Source of the DNA: Miscanthus floridulus
Taxonomy: Eukaryota; Streptophyta; Magnoliopsida; Poales; Poaceae
Direction: 5' to 3'
DNA: 64,000 nt
Assembly: GCF_019320115.1 (NCBI RefSeq)
Contig: NC_089581.1
Location: 96,381,316-96,445,315 of the forward strand
The notes under the pieces are model-generated. The model was not told the origin of the DNA and ran no database searches. It saw only the letters and a list, made by a program, of their open reading frames with translations. How positions within the stretch are numbered: the first letter of the stretch is position 1; every line of letters begins with the position of its first letter. This document shows, one piece after another, positions 1-12,232 of the stretch. Position numbers and translations under genes: made by a program.

Positions 1-840
1 AGGCAAGTATAGCATGGGATCATCCTTGTTGTCCTATTCACCATTAATCACTTAATCATATGCATGTGTCTAATTTGTTACCCGTATGGACATCCTTGTT
101 AATTGCTATCTTGTACCTTGATACCTACGGGATCACTTGTATATGGGTAGTTTTGCTAGTGCTCCATCAAATTATACATGATCTGAATGATGACTAATGA
201 CTTTATACAATAAAGGTTAAAACTTGCTTTTTAGCAACAAGGAACAAGGGGGCTAGAGCATAGTTTTTGTGATGTTCTAGATTTCTCTCCCTAAGGATTT
301 ATCTATGAGCAAAATCTGGGACTTACAGTACAACCGTAAGGGCTACATGGCTCTAGTTTTAGTTCAGTAGTTGGACCTTTTCTAGCTTGTTAGAGGTTAC
401 CGAAAGGCGTAAATGGGGTCTATTTCGGATTGGGTGTAGTGTGGTATCTGTCCTTATGTGTATAGCCTACGCGGAATGTGCCATCGAGAAGGGGAGCTCT
501 ACATTTACAGGGCATAGAAAGACTTCATAGTGTACCCTGTCTGCTCACCTTGGGAGTGTTAGGGGGTCGACGGGCCTCGAGTAAATGGGAATCACGACTC
601 ACGGTGAAAGTGTACAACCTTTATAGAGTGTAAAACTGTTATAACAGCCGTGCTCACGGTCACGAGCGGCCTGGAAAATTGACGGAATAGAGGATTACTT
701 ATGTTGTTGATTAATTATGAGATAGAATGTTGCTTCATATGATCATGTGGTTTAACTTGGGCTTAAGCACAACTATATGCTAAATTAATGCTGAAATTGT
801 GACTTATTAAAATGTCTGACCGTCAGTGTCATCCTTTTGA
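1..840 (+). repeat. Gypsy LTR-like fragment
   Basis: No open reading frame of note. The tract has the look of the transcribed part of a grass Ty3/gypsy LTR (moderate GC, a CTCACGGTCACGAGCGGCCT stretch near 650, short repeated phrases), but neither terminus nor a primer-binding site is visible because the window starts inside it. Assignment is by general resemblance only. Confidence 0.35.
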
Positions 841-3619
841 GGTTCATAACCCCCATATTATTCTTGTTGAGTATGAGATGTACTTACGCTTGTTTATATT
901 TACTACTTGGATAAAAATCTTGGATGGGTAACAGATGGCATTGGTTATAAGGATTTTTCTGAGGATTACTAGACTTGTGGTCAACCAGTTGATGTCCCTG
1001 TGATATGGAGCTACCGCGAGAGCTATCTTTACTTTTTTGCTATGTTTATGTAAAGAGTATGTGATGGATGATATTCGTGATGTAATAAACACTTGTGATG
1101 GTACCATTTGTAATTTGTCGGCTTATGTGTGTGACTGATCTTTGGACGCCCAGAAGATTATGCATTCAATTTTATCCTTAAAATTATGTGTGACATAGAT
1201 GACAAGAATTCATGTAGAAATAAATTATGTATTTGTTTTCTCTTCTTAATATAATGACACAACTCTCTTGCGTGTTCGAATAAAAAGAATAAATAAAATA
1301 TTTTAGAGGCAACTATCATCATTAACTTCAAATAAGCACACAACATATGCAAAAAAGATTTAATCGCACATAATGTCCATCCACCATGTATGAAGTTGTC
1401 CATCCTTTCAGTCAAGTAGATCTTTCAATAGAACTAAGAGCATGTAGGATTGCCACCTCTTGAACACTAAAATAGTGCCGACGATTCGGGGAGAAAAAGG
1501 GTGCGCGCAGGAAGAGGAGTGGGTGTGGGTACGCGCGGGCGGGTATAGAATTGTCGGAGGAAAAATATGTTCTAGTATCCAAGTCTTCTTCAGGTTCAGG
1601 CAAGCTAGGTCGACGGCATGCATTTACATATCACCAACAGGTAGTCTTCAAACAGCCACAAATGGAATTCAACACCATAAGAACATACAGTGTATAGATC
1701 TCTGCTTGTGAGGACATCTCTAACACCTGGAAATATAACAGAAGAAAATTTATTTAGATAGCATCACAGATCATATACAACTACACTATACCACTACATA
1801 GCTTCTTTGGCTGAAATTCCCACAATGCACCTTTGTGAAGGGCACAAACTAAAACACCCATGAGGAATATACACATATCCTGACTTAAAAGCCCTTACTG
1901 TTCTTCAGATCAGGCTCAATCTGAGCATGTTTAGGGCCTAGGTTAAGTGGTATGCATGTTTTTGAGCATATATCAAAGGAAGCACAAAAAATGATCAGCC
2001 ATAGCAAGGCTAAGAAACTGAAGATAAGATATTCTAGATTTTATAATCAGGCATGGCATGAATATACAATCTGAAATCTGCATGAATAAATCAGTATCAT
2101 AATACAAGAAAAATTGATGGAGTGTACACAAAATGTTTTTTTAATGATTGGTTAATGGTGTCTACCTGATATGTGCCCTGCTGACATATATAACTGGCTT
2201 AGCACCTTCTCATCTGGTCCTTGCCCTATAATTCTTCTAATCAATCCCAATACAATGACTAAAGAAAGAATTCCATCATCAAGCTGGTACACGGACGATC
2301 CTCTCTGCCAGAAGGACAGAAAGCACTGGCTGAGGAAACCATTTGAGTTCAAATGTGGGGCATCAGTAAATACCATGAGAACAGGAAAATAGGTAATTAG
2401 CGTAAGCATGCGACAATAGTTAATTGGCCTAAGTGCGGACCAATATGTAATTGGCAATGTCAATGCTCTGCTTATTCTGGACTATGGAAAGCAGACATTG
2501 GCCTATTATTTTACTTCGAACTCCTTTCATTTCACTTCAAGTTTGATACTTCTGAGATAAAGATATGTTGGTACAGAATTTTTCGCAAGTCATTCATTTT
2601 TAATTCCTCTCTTTCCTTGTTTAAATTGATCAGATTTTACCTTAACTTGTTAAGATCTGTTACTATCTTATAACTGACGATAAAATTCTGTTTTAAAGCC
2701 AAATATGACTCCTGCACATAATCATGCAATGACAGGAAGATGAAAAACAATTACACAAAAAGGGCATCTTCACCTTAGGTAGAGCAATCCATTTTTTTTC
2801 CTGAATTTTTCCTTTAGTAGATGCTGAGCAATCCAGTGTTTTTTCCTGAACTTTTCCTTCAGTAGAAGTAGATGCTGGTTCCAATTTTCAAACATCTACA
2901 CATGGACAAAAATTATTAAGTTTCTTACACTCTTGTGTACAGTCTTTCAGTAAAAAGAATGAAATATTTAGAGCTTGTTCAAGTTTCTATATATATGAAC
3001 AAGCAGCTAGTTTTGTATACATCAAGGTGGTTGACTACTACACCAATAAGATGGATTACGAAATGAACACTTTACAGCACATCACACCTTTATTCAAAAG
3101 TTCATTGATAAAAGAGAAACATTGAAAAATTGAAAATTTTGGAGAAACAATAGTGTACATTTGAGAGAATTCGTGTAACAGGTGACAATAATTCAGATAT
3201 AGGAACAAAATGTGTATTTGCAATAAGAGTTGGCTGCTCGATTCATGTAATGGATGATAAGAATTTAGATAGAGAAATAAAGTGTGTGTTTACAACAAGA
3301 GTTGGCTGCTAAGCACCAACACCATATTTACATTCATATCAAAATCCAACCCACAACTAAAAGGTTGACATTCTTTCCACATGAGTAGTACCAACATAGA
3401 TTGGGCTGGATGAAGTAAACGAGCTCCATTATCACCAGAAACTAACTCATTTTCCAACATCAAACTTCTTTCAGGAACCGAACTTGAGCTAGTGAAACAA
3501 CATGATTGCTTCAGAAATAACCATAAGCTGGATCTTCTTCTACAGAGGATCTGCAATATGCGCAAATGTACATGTTTGTCAATGACATATTTGACCTGAA
3601 CACACCAATCCTGGCATTC
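841..3619. other. Intergenic stretch, no supported gene
   Basis: AT-rich sequence with only short open frames on both strands. The longest (minus strand, 2152-2463, about 103 codons) has no recognisable motif. Some AG/GT contexts resemble splice sites, so decayed exons of the same gene as the ABCC relic at 3620-3726 are possible, but none could be identified. Confidence 0.4.
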
Positions 3620-3726
3620 CTTTTCCACAGAGATAATTTGATTTGATAGCTGGCACTGGTTTTGGATAGAGAAAACAAAGGAATTATTTAGGCATAGACC
3701 ATAAAACAATGCCATTCCTACAAAGC
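3620..3726 (-). pseudogene. ABCC-type (MRP) transporter exon relic
   Basis: A 107-bp exon-like piece on the minus strand reads GFVGMALFYGLCLN followed by SFVFSIQNQCQLSNQIISVE. This matches the conserved end of the second transmembrane domain of plant ABCC (multidrug-resistance-associated) transporters, just before the second nucleotide-binding domain. It is preceded by a good acceptor (TGTGCAG at 3727-3733). The expected donor after the SVEK codons is GA instead of GT, which would break splicing. An open frame runs on through both sites (3290-3850), but the sequence outside the exon does not resemble the family. No second nucleotide-binding domain is seen downstream. ABCC proteins normally exceed 1,400 residues, so this is an isolated gene fragment, either a decayed gene or an exon carried in by a transposon. 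Confidence 0.6.
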
Positions 3727-4379
3727 CTGCACATGTACAAAATGGTGTGATTAGTGTTTCTGATGACAATACTGAAATATTCATAACATGAACGATACCA
3801 AATGCATGTAGTTTTGGTAAGTAGTCATGAATTAATCTTGGTGTTTCCATTCTGAACTCTTTGGGCTCAGAGTTCAGTAGTTCTTATACAAAATCATAAG
3901 TGATTAAGAAATATTCTGCATTATTCACCAAATATCATGCCTTGCATTCTTGCAACAAATATAACTTTACTTGTGATTCAACATTATCAGGTATACATAG
4001 TAAGAGATCTTAACATTTCATGGCTTTACTTCAAGACGCTATGAAGACAGTAAAATTTTCCATACAGTACATTGAATAATTTATTGTGTGTCAAATGCAA
4101 GATGTGATGAACTATCAAAGAACTTCCAGGCTCTTTTTTCAGAAAAGAAACTCTATCCAATGTTTCAATGTTTTGCATAGATGTGGTGAACTGGTGATAC
4201 ATGCAAATTGCAACTTCTATAAATGCTCACCAGAGCTAAAAGTTCCTGGAGGATAGCTCAGTGCATTTGGCTAGAAGTTCTAAACTTGACCTAAGCACAA
4301 CATACCTGGAAATGCATTTGGGATCAACATTGTTCTCATCATCAAGATTATACAAGTCACTCTGAGGACACAACGAAGT
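3727..4379. other. Noncoding stretch, nothing recognised
   Basis: AT-rich, no conserved frame on either strand. It separates the ABCC relic from the LINE 3' end. Confidence 0.4.
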
Positions 4380-5055
4380 TATCAGGCATTGTCATGGCTT
4401 TGGAATTCCTCTTGTCAGCCAAAACACAAAGTGGAACCTTTTGCTTATATCTAAATGATAGACTAAGTACAAGGAAATTCTAAGAAGGAAGAACATGCAC
4501 TTGGATAGTGATAACTACATTCTATGCTTTGGGAACATTGAAGAAACGTTAGAACGCTTATTCTTGCATTGCCCCTTTGCATCTACCTACTGGAACATCT
4601 TTGCTTTTTAGCCCCCTCAGAACTGCACCAGACTTCAGGCAACTGAAGCTTTTAAGTCTCAATTTGGCTTTCCATTCTTCATGGAACTCTTCATACTACT
4701 TTTGCTGGTACATCTGGACAGAAAGGAACGACCTCATCTTCGAAGGAATTCAGCCAAGTACCCTGAAGTGCAGAACAAACTTCAAAAAGGATTTAACTCT
4801 ATGTTGTCACACGGGGTTAAAAGAAGAATAGAACCCTTTTTAGTTTCATGGATAGAAAACCCCTTTCTCATAATTCTTCACCTTCTTCTCTTCTTCCTTT
4901 CTTTTTATGTTTCTTCAGTCGGTGCTTTCTGTACCCCTTGTTTTGTACCAGTGTGTTCCTTTTTTAATTTAATTTCAGTAGGGGCTTTGCCTCTCCTATT
5001 TCTTAAAAAAAGGAGAGACATGATTTTTGAAAAGAATATGAATTCCTTCCCTTTG
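4380..5055 (+). pseudogene. Non-LTR retrotransposon (LINE) 3' end, RT zinc-binding domain
   Basis: Plus-strand reading across one stop gives NIEETLERLFLHCPFAS, then W-x-WTERNDLIFEG split between two frames, and RIEPFLVSWIEN. These are hallmarks of the reverse-transcriptase-associated zinc-binding domain (zf-RVT) at the C terminus of plant L1-type LINE proteins, with the Cys/His pair in the LERLFLHCPF segment. The frame breaks at 4608 (stop) and near 4720 (frameshift). After the coding part comes the typical T-rich leader ending in TAGGGGCTTTGCCTCTCCTA and a short A run near 5005. Endonuclease and RT domains are absent, as expected for a 5'-truncated LINE insertion. It has decayed and cannot be functional. 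Confidence 0.75.
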
Positions 5056-5236
5056 TAGGTTATTTACTCGGTTATACATCGGCTATGTACATAGACTATG
5101 CCACAGAAGCCAACATCATAGAATTTGGCTACTGACAGCATCTCAATAGGTTATTTACTCGGTTATACATCGGCTATGTACATAGACTATCCCACAGAAG
5201 CCAACATCATAGAATTTGGCTACGACGGCATCTCAA
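5056..5236 (+). repeat. Two-copy 91-bp tandem duplication
   Basis: The segment starting TAGGTTATTTACTCGG at 5056 is repeated from 5147 almost unchanged (one G/C difference and a 1-2 base indel near the end). The copies are directly adjacent. No coding content. Confidence 0.85.
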
Positions 5237-5518
5237 TGATTGGTGCGGGTGGCCAAACACATTTTTACCTAGGCACATGGATGGCAATCTAGTTTATGGA
5301 TTGAGTGTTACTATTGTGCCTAAATTTTTTAAATCTCTTTGTAAGGCCGCATGTATCCTAGCTATGGTCATGATATTATCTCGATGTAATGTCTTGAAAT
5401 TAATAAAGCTACCCTTATTGAAAAACAGATGCATGTATGCATGCTGATGCGACATTTTCATTATATGGTAAATATTAATATTCTTCTTGCCATTCATCTG
5501 CACTATCGGCTGGGTTTA
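5237..5518. other. Flank of the nested copia, nothing recognised
   Basis: AT-rich flanking DNA up to the AAGTG target duplication of the outer copia element. It is the ancestral neighbour of the sequence that resumes at 25429. Confidence 0.4.
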
Positions 5519-5523
5519 AAGTG

Positions 5524-5922
5524 TGTTAGAATGAGCCTCCCACAGCAACAAGCTGTTTGCTAATCTCCACGCGCAGAAGCATTGATTGAATCTACTGAGA
5601 CGAACATGCAAGATCACAGACGACACCAGAAGGCACGATATTTGTTAACGAGGTTCAACTGAAGCCTAATCCCCGGGGCACGATTACGGGCGCTCCTCCC
5701 CAATACCAGCAACACCGGCTGCTCTAGGGTCCCAACAACGTGCGGCTGCCCTACTGTGAACCAGTCGCTATGTCATCATGGATACAACAGCAGCCCTCCT
5801 TTCATATTTATGAGGAGACCGGGATACAGAGTCCAACACCAACTCTACCCTATACTGCCGAATGCAACTCAGAGTCCTAGCGTAACCAAACTTATACATA
5901 ATATTCGACATATATTCTAACA
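5524..5922 (-). repeat. 3' LTR of outer copia element
   Basis: Begins TGTTAGAAT and ends ATTCTAACA, a short terminal inverted repeat typical of copia LTRs. It is about 90 percent identical by eye to 25028-25423, with mainly transition differences and a few small indels. Confidence 0.85.
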
Positions 5923-6019
5923 AACTCCACCTTGGTGAATATTCCCCCATCTTGAAGTCGTCCATGCGCGAACCTCCATGTATACACTACTAGATTCAAG
6001 AACACACGGCAAAAAATTG

Positions 6020-6602
6020 ATCGGCAAAGATCTCTTTGCCGAGTGTCTTTTATCGGGCACTCGGCAAAGAAAAGCGACCGTCACGGCGCCGGCCCCGTTC
6101 ATGGTGGCTTTGCCGAGTGCCAACCCTGCAGGCACTTGGCAAAGATTTTTTTTAAAATTCTTTGCCAAGTGCTCCCTGGCTGGCGCTCGGCAAAGTTTGA
6201 ATTTTTTTTTAAAAAAATCTTTGCCGAGTGCCCTCTGGCCAGCACTCGGCAAAGTTTGAATTTTATTTTTTTTAAAAAAAATTCTTTGCCGAGTGCCCTC
6301 TGGCCGGCACTCGGCAAAGTTTGAATTTTTTTAAAAAAAATTCTTTGCCAAGTGTCTTCTGGCCGGCACTCGGCAAAGTTTGATTTTTTTTAAAAAAATT
6401 CTTTGCCAAGTGCCCTATGGCCGGCACTCGGCAAAGTTTGATTTTTTAAAAAAAAAAAAATTTGCCGAGTGCTATGGTCATGGCACTCGGCAAAGCCGGA
6501 AAAATGGTTTTTCGAACACCTATTTTTCTAGCTTTGCCGAGTGCTGTGACCATGACACTCAGCAACGGGGTCCTTTGCCGAGTGCAACACTCGGCAAAGT
6601 GA
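6020..6602. repeat. CACTA subterminal repeat array
   Basis: Alternating direct and inverted copies of TTTGCCGAGTG and CACTCGGCAAA, mostly as head-to-head pairs separated by about 13-20 bases, with A/T homopolymer spacers. In En/Spm elements subterminal repeats of this type bind the element's TNPA-like protein. Confidence 0.85.
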
Positions 6603-6659
6603 CCCAAACACAACAATTTTTATTTTTTTTAAATTCCATCATGACAAATAAATTCATAC

Positions 6660-6790
6660 AAACATAAATTACATATATATCTCATCCATCACATATATTC
6701 TCATCCATCACATATATATCTCATCCATCCACACATCCATCCGCACATATCACATCCATCACAATATATATCACATATATAATAATAAAT
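6660..6790 (+). repeat. Degenerate CATCCATCACATATAT tandem repeat
   Basis: Several imperfect copies of a 16-20 base CTCATCCATCACATATAT unit in the 3' spacer of the CACTA fragment, between the subterminal repeats and the last transposase-gene exon. Confidence 0.65.
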
Positions 6791-6903
6791 GCTCAAGTCC
6801 ATCTAAATAAATCCACAAGTCCATCAAAATCCATAAGTGCATCACAATTATATCATAAGTCCATCACCAAGTGAACAACAAATGAAAAAAATACAACGTG
6901 CAC

Positions 6904-7652
6904 TCATCTCGGCCACTGCGACTGTGGTGAAGGTTTGTCATTCGGAGGTGCATGAGGTGGATTATTCGAACCACCGTCAGATGGAGACTGTACAAAGGAG
7001 AAAAGATTGCATGTAAGACAAGATTATTTGGATAGCTAATCTAGGAAGGTAGATGCCATACAAGCAAAGCACAAGCGAAAGTAAAAAACTATCATACTCA
7101 CAGGAGTAGCTGCAGCTACAGGACGCGGAGGCGGAGGTGGAACCAACAGCCCAGCTGGCAGAGAGAAGCCCACATGTTGCCCAAGCCCTTATAGGAACTC
7201 CGTAATGTCCGTCAGCCTCTGCGCCTGGGCCTGCTGCTCGGCCCACTCGGCCTCCAGCTAGGCCACCATCCTCCGCTGCTCGGCCTCTAGCTCCTGACGT
7301 TGCCTGATTTCTTGTTCCAGCCAGGCCTGCAATATTTCACTCCAATGTTTCAGTAATGCAAAGCTAATTAAGGTGTGTAAAGATCAATGTATGACGAGTA
7401 AAACAGGAATAATCTCGAGTGCGTCAACCCGGTGTTGTGCAGTGGTCGGGCGTGTGCGAATGGTCGGGCTCTCACTCATGCTTCTTGCTCGGATCTGGGA
7501 GAGAGAGGGAGTAGAGGCCGTGTCGATGACGCCGTCGCCAAGCCAGAACCGCCCATGCTTCTTGCCTTACCCTGCCCTTATGATGGCCTCTCCATCGAAG
7601 TCCTGGGTGCTCAGATCGTGGTCTAGCCAATGGAGCGACCTCGCCACCTTAG
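6904..7652 (-). pseudogene. CACTA TNPA-like protein gene, last exons
   Basis: Three exon-like blocks read on the minus strand. 7652-about 7412 carries GEAIIRAG, a stop, then GKKHGRFWLGDGVIDT and TPSLSQIRA. 7102-7326 carries a glutamate- and glutamine-rich coiled coil (EQEIRQRQELEAEQRRMVA) with two internal stops and is bounded by TTGCAG and GTGAGT. 6904-6987 begins after a GTACAG acceptor and ends SQWPR-stop. The same protein, in a closely similar copy, is found at 59769-60140. The GKKHGRYW-type motif and coiled coil belong to the plant Ptta/En/Spm transposase family (the TNPA-like DNA-binding partner). Stops in two blocks show it is dead. Confidence 0.7.
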
Positions 7653-10600
7653 TGTAACAACCCAAAAATCCACATACCAAAAATCACAATTACAAAATTT
7701 TTGTTTAAACCCTATGCGATGTTGAGGGACACATGTAGAAGCCAAACCCTAAGTTAAAATCATAAGCATAGTTTGGTTTTATGCCACATGTGTAATTAAA
7801 TTCCTAAATAAATAAATCATGCATGCATCCTTAAACCCACTTGTGATTTGGATTCTTTTGCCTTATATGATGTTTAACTAACTTACTTATTATTTATGAT
7901 AAACCCTAAATAATGAATTATTTGTTGGAAGAATAAAACACCCCTATATAAAAACTTCAACTATTTTTGTATAACAAAAATAGCCAATAATCCCTAATAT
8001 ATGGGATGTATTTTGACCACCATTTGAAACACCTTGTGGGACCCACTACATGACTCGAAGCTCAAGTTTAAACCCTAACCAAATTGGCAACAAATAAAAG
8101 AGAAAGGAAAACAAAATAGAAAAAGAATAAGAAAAAGAGAAAGGAGAGAAGAGGGAGCAGCAACAGCCCAGGCCTGCTCGGCCTTGCGAGCTAGCCCGGC
8201 TGAGCCCGCCTGCCCTCCCACTCACACACGTGGCCCATGAAGCCGGCCCACGAAGGTAGCCCAGCAGGACGCCCATGCCAGCACACCCTTCACCCGACCG
8301 TAGCCGCTGCCAAGCGGGACCCAGGTGTCATTACCCACCTCGGTCCCCCCTGCTTCCCCGACCACAGGGCAGAGATGGGAGTGGGAGCTCCACGCAACCC
8401 GTCTTGGCCGCACGATCGCGCCACCAACCGATCGGACGCGTTCAAAGACACCAGCCGGACCGACCAAGTCTAATAGGGCCACGCCCGCAGCGTGACCCTG
8501 CCCCCCCTCGCGCGCGCCCCGTCCATCACCGCTGCAGCCCCGTCCCGCGTTTCCTTGGCCGCGACGCATCCTCTACGCATCCTCGCTGCCAGGTGGAGCC
8601 CACTTGCAGGCGATAATGACAGTAGGAGCACCCTTGGCCACTTGATCACGTCGAGCCGCATCACCATCCGATCTCGTCTGCCATTGGTGAGCTTTGGAGC
8701 TTGGGGCTATAAAATGACACCCAGAGCGCCCTAGGGTTCCTCAGCCCACCGCCACCATTCGGTGGCCCAATTGCCCGCACCACTCTAAGAGAAGAGGGCC
8801 AAGAGGAGGACCCGAAGGAGGGAGGCGAGTAGGGAGCTCGGAGTCATCGACCACCGGAGCTCGGAGCGCCGCCCCAAGCACCTACTTCGACGACACGGCT
8901 TCCACCACTAGGCAGCACCTCACCACCGCACCACCACCTAACGCCACCAAGCACTGCACGGTGAGCCTCTCACTGCTGAGACCTCCTCCTAGCCCCATGG
9001 ACGTTGACGCACGCACACGCGCCAAGCACGCCGCGGCGAGGTCGAGCCATCCCATCTCGAGCACGCCAACGCAAACCACACACGCGATGCCATGCACGCA
9101 AACACATGGCCTACACCGCCACATGTCGCACGCAATGTTGAGCCAAATTGGCACGAGAACGCATTGCAGCATGCACACGAGCACGCATGGGCGCGCACAC
9201 CGCAGCCACAAACACGGACATGGCGAAGCCACCACAGCTGCATCACCATGGTAGAGGTGACGCCACCACCTTGGCTGGCTCCTCCTCACTGCAGAACACG
9301 CCACGCTCGTGATCGAGGTAGACGAAGGCCACCGGAGGACACCCGTTTGACCACATCGCGCCGTGGCCGAAGCGCCACCACAACCACTTCGACTCCACCG
9401 TGGCTAGGACCGCTGGGAGCACCTGGCGCCTCCTTGTCTCGCCCGCCCTATTCACTGGAGCCATGGGAAGCTCACATGCCCTGCCAGGCATGCTCCCAGC
9501 CACCACATCGCCCTGCCGCCGTCGACATGCCACAGCCGAACCTCCGCCGCCGTGGCCAACCCCATGGGGAACCCTACTCATCGCTTTGACCTCACCATCA
9601 TGTTTGCCATAGCAGGGTGATGCTTTTGCCCACCTAAATTGAACACCAGCGCTGTGGGTGAGGCTCGCTGGGGAGCTCACCACCGATGGGAGCACGCCGG
9701 GGAAGAAGATGGGGATTTTCCCCTCGCCGGCCGCACATCTGTGCACTTAGTGCATGTGAACCGAACCCTAGGAAGGAGTAAGTGGACCAAGTCCTTCATA
9801 GACCGGCTCTGCGGTCTATGGACCAACGCACGCGGGTTCACCATGAACCGCGCCTCACCTACGCCCGTGGACCACGGCCCGTTAGTGGCCCAGTAAGACG
9901 ACGTGGCCGCACCAGCGCGTGCCACATGGCGGGCTAAAGCCCAGCCCGTATCCAGGCCCAACCAGCCCAGTTTGGACCTGGCCTAAGCTGACCGTTGACC
10001 GGGCCCACAAGTCAGTGACACAGAGCCGCTGGACCCACTTATCAGTGGGTGACATCATGATGACATCATGCGAGTCCCACCTGTCAGTGACAAACACAGC
10101 CGAGGTGACATCATGATGATGTCAGCATGCCATGTGGACCAATAGGAGCATGACATGTGTCAGCACGATATTAATTCTGCCTTTTCCCATTTTCAGAAAT
10201 GATTGAAACTTCGGAAATTCATAAATAATTCATACGAACTCAGAAAAATACAAGACCAGGATCAAAATTCATCAAAAATCGAGCTCTACGCAATGAACCC
10301 ATGTTTGAGTGCATTTGGCTCTTTTGAATTTTTATTGCTTTTTATGCTATTCTATAGACGTCGCTACCGTGACTATAATGCGATCGTTTGCAGACTCGGA
10401 GGAGAACCAGATGGACGAGGACTGAGAGTACCGTGAGGAGTACAGAGACGACTACACTGAAGGTGCCACAACCCACCCAATCTCGTAGCACCTATTACGC
10501 ATGGCTAATATAGAGCTGCTATTGCTTTACTTTATTGTTATAATCACACTATGATAGGACTTGCATGGTAGTATGCTTTCTTGATGGCCTTTACCTTGAC

Positions 10601-12065
10601 GCAACCTTACCCCTACTCACCCTGCTGTTAGGCTAAGTCACACGCTTGCTGCTATACTTCAGTGCTTAGTATTTCTACTACGCTTATATATACCATATTG
10701 ATGCGTGGTGGAAACTGGAGTTATCTGGACTATGGGGAGAGTGCTGCGTGTGTGACTTGGGTGTGTGGAGAGTAAGGGTTGTGTCGACCAAGTTGGAGTA
10801 TATGACGAGCCTAGGCAAGTCTTGTCGTGTGGTGCTACCTGGGCACCCCTGGAATGGATACCTATGGTAGGTAAATGGTGATATGAGGTGGCCCGAGGTG
10901 TGAACCTGTGATGGGAGGAGCCCAGGGTGGAGGTGTTGTGGTGGCATGGTAAAACCCTGATGAAGACATTCTGGCTTGGTCATCTCTAAGGACTTACTAG
11001 TACTCAGACTCACCGGGAAGCCTTACGTACCACTCGCCCTATATGGTGCGGGACGGCCGGACTACTTGGTAGGATATTACCACTACGGCTAGGTTGATAG
11101 CGGACAGTGCAAGGAGGTACAGGGCACAAAGGATTTCCCCCACACCCTTCTGAGACTTCATGGAGACCTTGTGGACCCGGCTCATGACTCACAGATTGAG
11201 CCACCCTAGACTAGACTTGGGGTGTACCAGGGCTAAATGGTAGAGTAGCATTATCCTAGGCTAGCAAGCGGCCGAAATCAGCCCAGTTGATGATGGTCAG
11301 TGAAGAAGGCAGATCTTGTGGTTATGTAAAACCTCTGTAGAGTGTATGGTTGATCGATCGATACATATGCCGACTAGTCGGGTATGGATCTTTCCTAGGT
11401 TTTGCTTAAACTAGATAGCGAGATGAGTCCTTCTCTTCTTCCCTCATGAGAGAGTGTTAGTCGTAGCTAGGGGCTACGGGCCATGAGACAGTGCTGAGAG
11501 AGAGTTGACCTGTCGACTGAGCGATGGTATGGTGATGATATGGAGATGGTGGTATATCGATCCCAGGATCAAAACCTGGCTCTGGATAGAAATGGGGTGG
11601 AATGTGTGTGGGAATAGTGTTAAAACTTGACTATACTATTATATACTTGATATGCTAATACATAGGAAACCCCAGCCTTATATGTTCCTTTTGATTATAT
11701 CCAACTTGCATCCAATTTCCACAAAGCATAGCTCATAGGGTGGGAGTGGCCAGTACAAATCGTACTGATAAACTTTGGCACACAGGTTCTACTGAGGAGT
11801 ATAGCTCTAAGGAGTATGACGGTTGAGGGGTTCGTTCCTATGCTCGAGTTTTGGCGATCTTATCTCCAAGCTGTTCTGGATGAATGCTACTTTTGATTCT
11901 GCCGATGCGGTGATGTAATAATTTATGTAATTCCGCACTTTATGTACTTTGATATTATCGTTGTATGGATGTGGTATTCGATAGGAATTTGGGTAATATG
12001 ATCTACAATGGTCATAATACACTTCGACTCTATGGATTTCCCTTCGCGAAAATTAGGTCATTTCA
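7653..12065 (+). repeat. 5' LTR (4413 bp) of the gypsy element
   Basis: Opens TGTAACAACCCAAAAATCC and closes GGTCATTTCA, directly before the primer-binding site. The first about 2.4 kb aligns with 15765-18151 and the whole length aligns inverted with 36399-40679. A GC-rich block (about 8160-9900) produces many open frames on both strands that are not conserved as proteins between the three copies. Confidence 0.85.
8708..8714 (+). promoter_or_regulatory. TATA box of the 5' LTR
   Basis: TATAAAA in the context CTTGGGGCTATAAAATGACACC, GC-rich upstream. The same context is conserved at 16809 and, inverted, at 39944, which marks it as the LTR core promoter. Confidence 0.6.
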
Positions 12066-12066
12066 G

Positions 12067-12078
12067 TTGGTATCAGAG
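12067..12078 (+). other. Primer-binding site (initiator Met tRNA)
   Basis: TTGGTATCAGAG one base after the LTR end. It is complementary to the 3' end of plant initiator Met tRNA, the usual primer for gypsy elements. Confidence 0.85.
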
Positions 12079-12232
12079 AAATACTTGACCCTAGGATGAA
12101 ACCCTCAGAAATGGATGATAGAATAGGACGTGAACAACCCTTCTTTTGGTTATATACCGACCCTGCATTTACTTTTATGCAAGGCTTATCTATTTATTGA
12201 CCTGCTAACACCTGTTTCCTTAAAACATACAG

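Larger units (their letters stand above)
5985..7652 (-). mobile_element. CACTA (En/Spm) element fragment, 3' half
   Basis: Starts with a CACTACTAGATTCAAGAA terminus at 5985, followed by a dense array of CTTTGCCGAGTG / CACTCGGCAAAG subterminal repeats (6020-6602), a tandem spacer, and the last exons of a CACTA-encoded protein on the minus strand. It stops abruptly at 7652 where the long-LTR gypsy begins; the five bases before that junction are CTTAG. The 5' half and the other terminus are not found next to the gypsy, so they were lost or lie outside. Confidence 0.75.

Noticed and set aside
2152..2463. 103-codon minus-strand frame as a further transporter exon
   Set aside because: No ABCC motif (Walker A, signature, Walker B) can be read in any frame.
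5917..6667. Frames with repeated LPSA / TRQ / AEC peptides
   Set aside because: They are read-throughs of the TTTGCCGAGTG subterminal repeats, not proteins.
8222..9896. Many long open frames on both strands in GC-rich sequence
   Set aside because: They lie inside the gypsy LTR, are not kept as proteins in the other two LTR copies (16348-18008 and 38369-40241), and overlap in opposite directions.
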